Part shown: one piece after another, positions 7,863 through 11,609 of the stretch
How the letters are laid out: each line of letters begins with the position of its first letter
Position numbering within the stretch: the first letter of the stretch is position 1
NCBI GenBank assembly: GCA_027577415.1
Contig: JANBQS010000813.1
Span: 1-11,609 of the forward strand
DNA: 11,609 nt
Source of the DNA: Coemansia sp. RSA 922
Taxonomy: Eukaryota > Kickxellomycota > Kickxellomycetes > Kickxellales > Kickxellaceae
Direction: 5' to 3'
The notes under the pieces: model-generated
What the model saw: only the letters and a program-made list of their open reading frames with translations
What the model was told of the DNA's origin: nothing
Database searches by the model: none
Made by a program: the position numbers and the translations under genes

Positions 7863-9037
7863 TGGCGCTCCATGTGGGCTGTCGGGCCGGGCGTGTGCCC
7901 CATCTTGCTGTTCCAGAACGGGTACAGCAATGACGTCTCGCTTGATGACGTGGGCCTGAGAGAAAAGCATGACACTTTTTTCTTCGCCACTTTCAAACTC
8001 AGGTGGTTTGTTGATTCTATGCCGATCACTGGTAACTGATCAAGAGGAACAGATTGTGGATAATGTAGTCGACCCTTTGCTAGCTAGAACGAATGTTGGC
8101 GCTTTGGTTTGAAAGTATGAAGCGGATGGCAACCACATTGTGTATTCGCGCTTGCTGACGCTAAAGAGGACGGCAGAGAATAACAACAAAGACGTCAGAG
8201 TCCGACTTTGCAAATGCTTCCTCAGCTTTCACAAGTACAACACGCCAGAGTTCCCCGTGCTAACGAGTTTTGAAATCCGTTATTCAAGCAGCAGTATAAA
8301 TTTGAATATCTTTGCTGCTAGTCCTATACCGTCTTTGGCGCGTTGCTATTCGCTGGATGATATTGATAACGGCTTCATGCTGTCCTTATTCGGTGGTCTG
8401 CGTAGCCTTAGTTTTTATTTGGGTTCTCTGTGGACAAGGATAAAGTGACTACGCTCAACAAGTTCCTCTCGACGGCCTGCCCAAGCCTTCAACACCTGAC
8501 ACTCTCCATGACTATCGATAAGGATTTGCAACTTGAATATTCAGGACCCTTGTTCGCTGACAACCTGGTTTCATTAGCCCTGGAGGGCGAGCATTGACAG
8601 CACGACGTTGAATACATGCTACAATTGCTCCCAAATCTGCGCTGATTGAGTGTCTGCGTAATATTTAGCGACCCAATATTTTCCTGTCGGATGTCGCTAA
8701 TGAGTATCGTTGTGCCATTGCCACTCGGTCGTTGATGCCTCTTAACTCATTACTGCGTGGTCTGGAAGCATATGGCAAGCGGTACATTTCAGACTAATAT
8801 CGCCAGATTTATACTCCAAAGCCAAAGCGTGAGATGACACCAGAGCTAGATTACCATCAAGGCACACTCGTGGGTTTAGTCTGTCGTTTAACTACGCTGA
8901 ATATGCTACAAATCACTGCCCAGTCTGTTGAGGGTGTCAACAAGAGTATCAGTACAATATTTGACACCAACGTTGGCCAGTCTCATATTCACCACTTGAA
9001 GCGTCTCAGAGTCGGGCCTTTGGACTATCAGGGATAA
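7863..9037 (+). pseudogene. Decayed LRR/F-box-like gene in four reading frames
   Basis: Coherent protein-like sequence continues across successive frames. Segment 1 (7863-8036) contains VCPILLFQNGYSNDVSL and TFKLRWFVDSMPITG. Segment 2 (about 8040-8440) contains QEEQIVDNVVDPLLARTN, then a TGA at 8110 where Trp is likely (LV-stop-KYEADGN), then TPEFPVLTSFEIRY and MLSLFGGLRSLSF. Segment 3 (about 8430-8735) contains LSTACPSLQHLTLSM and YMLQLLPNLR, with TGA stops at 8595 and 8643. Segment 4 (about 8735-9037) contains LNSLLRGLEAYGKRYISD, a TAA at 8795, then HIHHLKRLRVGPLDYQG and the final stop. Leucine-rich spacing such as PSLQHLTLS and LNSLLRGLEA supports an LRR-like fold of the kind common in Kickxellales. 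It is a different family from the gene at 5047-6747, since the RFRCW module is absent. The gene must be dead: at least three frameshifts and four in-frame stops. Some frame edges are approximate. Confidence 0.72.
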
Positions 9038-9096
9038 CCAGATAGCCTCTTTTGAACCCTGTGTATAAAATGTCGGTAAATGTATCGATGTCTATA

Positions 9097-9102
9097 TTTA
9101 TT
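9097..9102 (-). terminator. AATAAA signal after the truncated paralogue
   Basis: A minus-strand AATAAA lies six bases after the stop of the pseudogene at 9108-9835, in the 70-bp gap between two convergent pseudogene ends. Confidence 0.3.
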
Positions 9103-9107
9103 TGGCA

Positions 9108-9835
9108 TTACTCTGGCACATGAGACAATAAACAGCGCAAACGAGATACATGCTCTCTATAGATCGCCGTATCGATGGTCTTTTCCAGAAGCTCTGCAAA
9201 CTTTTCGCGCGCAATGTGGAATATGGTAACATTGTCAAAGTTTGGGCACGCCAATGCTAGCAACAGCGCACATTTGACGACATTGGTTATAGGCTTGCGT
9301 GTAGACTTGCGAAAGTGCCAGCATCGGAATCGCTTGCCCGTTGGTTTGTGTTTCGAAACTACATATGCAAGTAGCTCTTTCACAGTAATATTAATGGGAA
9401 TGGGCCCCAGATACGGAGGGCCAGTGGTTAGCTCCGACAGAAGCGGGAGTGACTTGACCAAGGCAGTAACGTTGCAGAGTTTAATTACTAAAATCAAGAG
9501 CATCAGTACTTGAATATACGGGGTCTTCGCTAAACAGAGGTAGCGCTGGTAGTAGATTGGCAACTCCAAACCGCCCGTAGATATGTCGTACGGCTGCTTT
9601 TGAGCCGACACTTAACGCAAGCTGTAGACAGTCAATAGTAGAGTTGTCGAAGGCCTGGGAACACCATCTCACCATTAGGGGTGCATCGCCGTAGCTGACT
9701 TGCACCTGTACCTGGACTCGCCGCCAATGTGTGTATGTGTGGATACTCGGCATAACCACCATTGACATTTTGAATAGTGCTTGCTAGATTTGTATCAGCA
9801 CAAGATGCGATACGCAGGTACTGCAGAGTGTACAC
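9108..9835 (-). pseudogene. Truncated, internally deleted copy of the 566-residue F-box/LRR-like gene
   Basis: Three overlapping minus-strand frames align in order with the intact paralogue at 5047-6747. From 9835, YTLQYLRIAS and YAEYPHIHTL match its residues 258-291 and run to MVFPGLRQ (its 312-319). The frame then breaks and the sequence jumps to FDNSTIDCLQLALSVGSKAA, matching its residues 387-405, so about 68 codons are missing. A second shift near LPLFS/LAKTP leads to VKSLPLLSEL, GKRFRCWH, ALLLALACPNFD and SRLRCLLSHVPE, ending at the equivalent stop. Nothing equivalent to residues 1-257 is present. Over the last ~105 bases of the two genes I count about 22 differences by eye, near 79% identity, so this is the closest relative in the window. 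It is nonfunctional as a full protein. Confidence 0.83.
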
Positions 9836-9997
9836 ACTAGAAAAAAATGAACAGAGAAATACACTGCAAGAAAACTACGCTCCTAAGCTGTAAAATCTTT
9901 GAAAGTCCCCTTTCTGGCTATGTGAGTAAAAAATAAACATTCCCTTTGACTGCGTGGCCGCAGCATTGCATTTTTTGTAAGCACATCTGAAAGGCAG

Positions 9998-10005
9998 TTT
10001 AAAAG
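9998..10005 (+). promoter_or_regulatory. TATA-like element of the 165-residue gene
   Basis: TTTAAAAG lies 88-95 bases before the ATG at 10093, the same spacing as the TATA box of the small gene at 7153-7527. A pyrimidine-rich stretch follows from about 10030. Confidence 0.45.
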
Positions 10006-10026
10006 GCCATCCTCTGAACGAGCAAG

Positions 10027-10090
10027 GTACGCTTTCTCTTTTCCACAATTTTATACTAATCCACTTGTTTCATACTTTTTTACCTATTAG
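10027..10090 (+). other. Candidate 64-nt 5'UTR intron
   Basis: GTACGC (10027) begins a T-rich stretch with a branch-like ACTAAT (10055-10060) and ends in TATTAG (10090), two bases before the ATG at 10093. Size, branch distance (about 31 nt) and pyrimidine content fit a fungal intron. The TATA-like element is only about 25 bp upstream of the putative donor, which leaves little room for a first exon, so this may simply be leader. Confidence 0.3.
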
Positions 10091-10092
10091 CA

Positions 10093-10590
10093 ATGGATAA
10101 TTGGTCGTTGTATCCCAAGAAAGGCTATCTGTTAATCAACCTAAGTAACAGGATAGTCGGCGAGTGTGACTCCAAACGCAAGTACATTAGCTTCCACCAT
10201 AGCCTACCAGTCACCGGAGAGGAGCTACTCACTACTGCTTGCGACATCTTTGGTTACAAGGGCACTTCAGCCATGTTGGTGAAAACAGAGTATACAGACA
10301 TTTCAAGAGCGCGGAATGCCCCAGTTCGGAAATCCTTTGTGTTTGGCAAGGAACAATATGAGGATAAATCTATCACTATGTTCTTGACTCCAAAGTGTCC
10401 CCCGCCACACAAAAATCGCAGAGCCATTGAACGCAAGGCCTGGAAAGCAGCTAAAAAAGAAAATGAGGCGTCGGAGGAAAGTGAAGATTACGACGAGCTA
10501 CCTGAACAACCTGAAATTCCGTTCTACCATCCTTCAAACAAGCTGTCCAAGATGATTGATATGCTTGCTCACCTTGACGTGGGGCTATAG
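10093..10590 (+). CDS. Unidentified 165-residue protein with charged C-terminal region
   Basis: I do not recognise this protein. The frame is intact, starting at the first ATG after a TATA-like element (9998) and a pyrimidine-rich leader; an AATAAA follows the stop by 37 bases. Residues 1-100 look globular, with a hydrophobic YLLINLSNRIVG (12-23) and GEELLTTACDIFGYKG (42-57). Then comes a basic stretch with KNRRAIERKAWKAAKK (107-122), followed immediately by an acidic one (about 123-138, EASEESEDYDELPEQ). The basic segment could be a nuclear localisation or nucleic-acid contact region. A short amphipathic helix LSKMIDMLAHL (151-161) closes the protein. There is no signal peptide or membrane segment. 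Clean gene boundaries among decayed neighbours suggest that it is expressed and under selection. No function is claimed. Confidence 0.68.
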   Translation: MDNWSLYPKKGYLLINLSNRIVGECDSKRKYISFHHSLPVTGEELLTTACDIFGYKGTSAMLVKTEYTDISRARNAPVRKSFVFGKEQYEDKSITMFLTPKCPPPHKNRRAIERKAWKAAKKENEASEESEDYDELPEQPEIPFYHPSNKLSKMIDMLAHLDVGL

Positions 10591-10626
10591 TGCTAATAGT
10601 AGTATGTTCTTAGGAGAATGTTCATG

Positions 10627-10632
10627 AATAAA
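10627..10632 (+). terminator. AATAAA poly(A) signal of the 165-residue gene
   Basis: An exact AATAAA 37 bases after the TAG stop. It also lies just beyond the 3' end of the convergent pseudogene at 10634, so the two genes are packed tail to tail. Confidence 0.5.
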
Positions 10633-10633
10633 T

Positions 10634-11220
10634 TTATAAAGCTTTGCCCCATGGCTCGATTGACAACATTTCGTAGCTATAGTGTGCACTCAAGAAATTG
10701 GCCTGGCTGAAATATCGACTGGGCCACATTGAGCGAATACGGCCAGACTGTGACTTGCGCTCTACGCACCAATGTCCGTGTGAGATGTAGTCGCCAATGG
10801 CAACAGTCCACGAAACCACATGCAGGCTGGGCCTATGTCAGTGTGGGGTGAGCCTGCATTTGGCAAAAATAAGTAGCTCTTGATGTAGATTATGTCTAAT
10901 GCTACCAGTTGTAACTCGACCATGGTGCAAGCCATGTCTTTCTTTATATGTCCGAGACCAAGTGCCTTCTGAGTCTTTTCCATCTGGGCAAACTCCACAG
11001 GTAAACGGCTCTAGCGACTTTGGCACAGCATTAATGAATGTCTGTGGATTCCGCCCACGCACCATATGCACATTAAACGCCTCCGTGGACTCGGCTCTTA
11101 CTCTATGCGGTCCTAGTCTATACTCCCAATCCTCTTAAAGTTGACTTTGTATTGATAACGAACTGGATTAACACCACATCTGTCAAATACATCAGTGACA
11201 TGAATAACACAACAGTGTGC
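10634..11220 (-). pseudogene. Broken zinc-finger-like gene (C2H2/BED-like), unidentified
   Basis: One minus-strand frame stays open for 166 codons (11134 to 10637) except for a single TGA at 10838-10840. Upstream, a coherent stretch in another frame (11220 to about 11134; DVFDRCGVNPVRYQYKVNF) joins it if one or two bases were gained or lost near 11133. The downstream part reads DWEYRLGPHRVRAE, HMVRGRNPQTFINAVPKSLE, then PFTCGVC followed 17 residues later by RHGLHH. The C-x2-C-x17-H-x2/3-H spacing is looser than a classical C2H2 finger and closer to BED-type fingers. After the TGA it continues as HVVSWTVAIGDYISHGHWC and MWPSRYFSQANFL to a TAA. A single stop in such a long frame, with Trp/Cys/His-rich content, points to a recently lost gene or transposon-derived domain. 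The family is not established, and no 5' end was found. Confidence 0.5.
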
Positions 11221-11470
11221 TTAAATAATAATGACTCTTTGTTATTATATCGGTGATGGATACCGACAATACCACAGCCTTCCATTTTGCCACCTGTTTC
11301 TCGGCAGTGGGAGGGTGCAGTGTCTTGGAAATTAATAATAAAAAACTAGAGCAAAGGACCAGTCTCTAATCATTCGCAATCTCTGTCCACATGAAGGATA
11401 TGTTTGTAATAAAAGAACAGATTTCATTTAAATGTACTGATAAATAACGTTGACCACTGAAATGTACTTG

Positions 11471-11609
11471 TTACTGAGGAATGGTGCTAATTGTCGCGTT
11501 GCTCTTTGCTTTAAGCGCGTCCTTTTGAAGATCCATCGCCTGTTCCCAATAGACGTTGATGAAGGCAAGCAGTTCTTCCGAAATATCCTTCCATTTCTCG
11601 GCGCGCTCC
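11471..11609 (-). CDS. C-terminal end of an unidentified gene, cut by the right edge
   Basis: Forty-five codons and a TAA stop (11471-11473) are visible. The C-terminus is helical, charged and amphipathic: RAEKWKDISEELLAFINVYW, then EQAMDLQKDALKAK, ending in the Ser/Thr/Ile-rich SNATISTIPQ. The other two minus-strand frames show no comparable protein-like composition, and the regular 3-4 spacing of hydrophobic residues (W6, I9, L13, L14, F16, I17, V19, Y20) is typical of a coiled coil or amphipathic helix. The family cannot be named from this much. The 250 bp before it (11221-11470) hold only AT-rich flank. Confidence 0.65.
   Translation of the reverse strand, partial: ERAEKWKDISEELLAFINVYWEQAMDLQKDALKAKSNATISTIPQ

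Noticed and set aside
7408..7959. 183-codon plus-strand frame
   Set aside because: It runs antisense through the 124-residue gene and its TATA box, then out of frame into the LRR-like fossil. Its composition is low in expected protein features.
7617..7970. 117-codon minus-strand frame with Pro/Ser/Ala-rich product
   Set aside because: It is antisense to the better-supported plus-strand fossil segment at 7863-8036 and resembles no family. A retroelement linker was considered, but no protease, RT, RNase H or integrase motif is nearby.
10762..10998. 78-codon minus-strand frame with repeated HTDIG
   Set aside because: It is a shifted shadow of the zinc-finger-like frame. The repeat comes from two imperfect copies of a short DNA stretch and has no wider support.
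11256..11369. 37-codon plus-strand frame beginning MDTDNTTAFHF
   Set aside because: Short, with no promoter, family or 3' signal support. It is compatible with chance in AT-rich flank.
1..11609. tRNA, rRNA, CRISPR arrays, long terminal repeats
   Set aside because: Read for cloverleaf-like A/B boxes, regular spaced repeats and long direct or inverted terminal repeats; none found by eye. A tRNAscan or self-dotplot would be decisive.

Overview
The window looks like nuclear DNA of a filamentous fungus. Support comes from an RTA1-family membrane protein and a FunK1-type kinase, both essentially fungal families, a Gef1-like CLC exchanger, apparently intron-free reading frames, AATAAA-type 3' ends and TATA/Kozak-type starts. 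The F-box/LRR-like proteins (a conserved C-terminal RFRCW motif, then a CPNF motif, then a PRLRRLL-type end) resemble, from memory, the large paralogous families of Kickxellales such as Coemansia. That placement is an inference, not a search result.

Layout. (1) 1-2329, housekeeping membrane genes on the minus strand: a CLC Cl-/H+ exchanger whose 459 visible codons run uninterrupted off the left edge, and an RTA1 protein 134 bp upstream of it. The RTA1 gene has a 12-bp perfect inverted repeat in its promoter. (2) 3062-5046: a FunK1-like kinase (minus) whose first ~60 codons are antisense to a fossil C-terminal piece of an F-box/LRR-like gene (plus, 4755-5009). (3) 5047-6747: an intact 566-residue F-box/LRR-like gene (minus). 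(4) 7153-7527: a small unidentified gene (minus) with a TATA box and an ideal Kozak start. (5) 7863-9835, a graveyard: a decayed LRR-like gene (plus, about 1.2 kb, several frames, four in-frame stops) converging on a decayed, 5'-truncated, internally deleted paralogue of gene 3 (minus). (6) 10093-10590: an unidentified 165-residue gene (plus) with a possible 5'UTR intron. (7) 10634-11220: a broken zinc-finger-like gene (minus). (8) 11471-11609: the 3' end of another minus-strand gene leaving the right edge.

No operon-like or shared pathway is visible. The biology is that of a gene-family birth-and-death zone next to conserved transporters: one F-box/LRR-like gene is intact, at least three relatives are in successive stages of decay, and one rearrangement has truncated or re-headed a kinase gene. 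I see no CRISPR array, rRNA, tRNA or complete transposon, and no convincing new multi-gene system. The most distinctive observations are the kinase/fossil overlap, the Glu-to-Asp change at the proton-glutamate position of the CLC protein, and the small unidentified genes.
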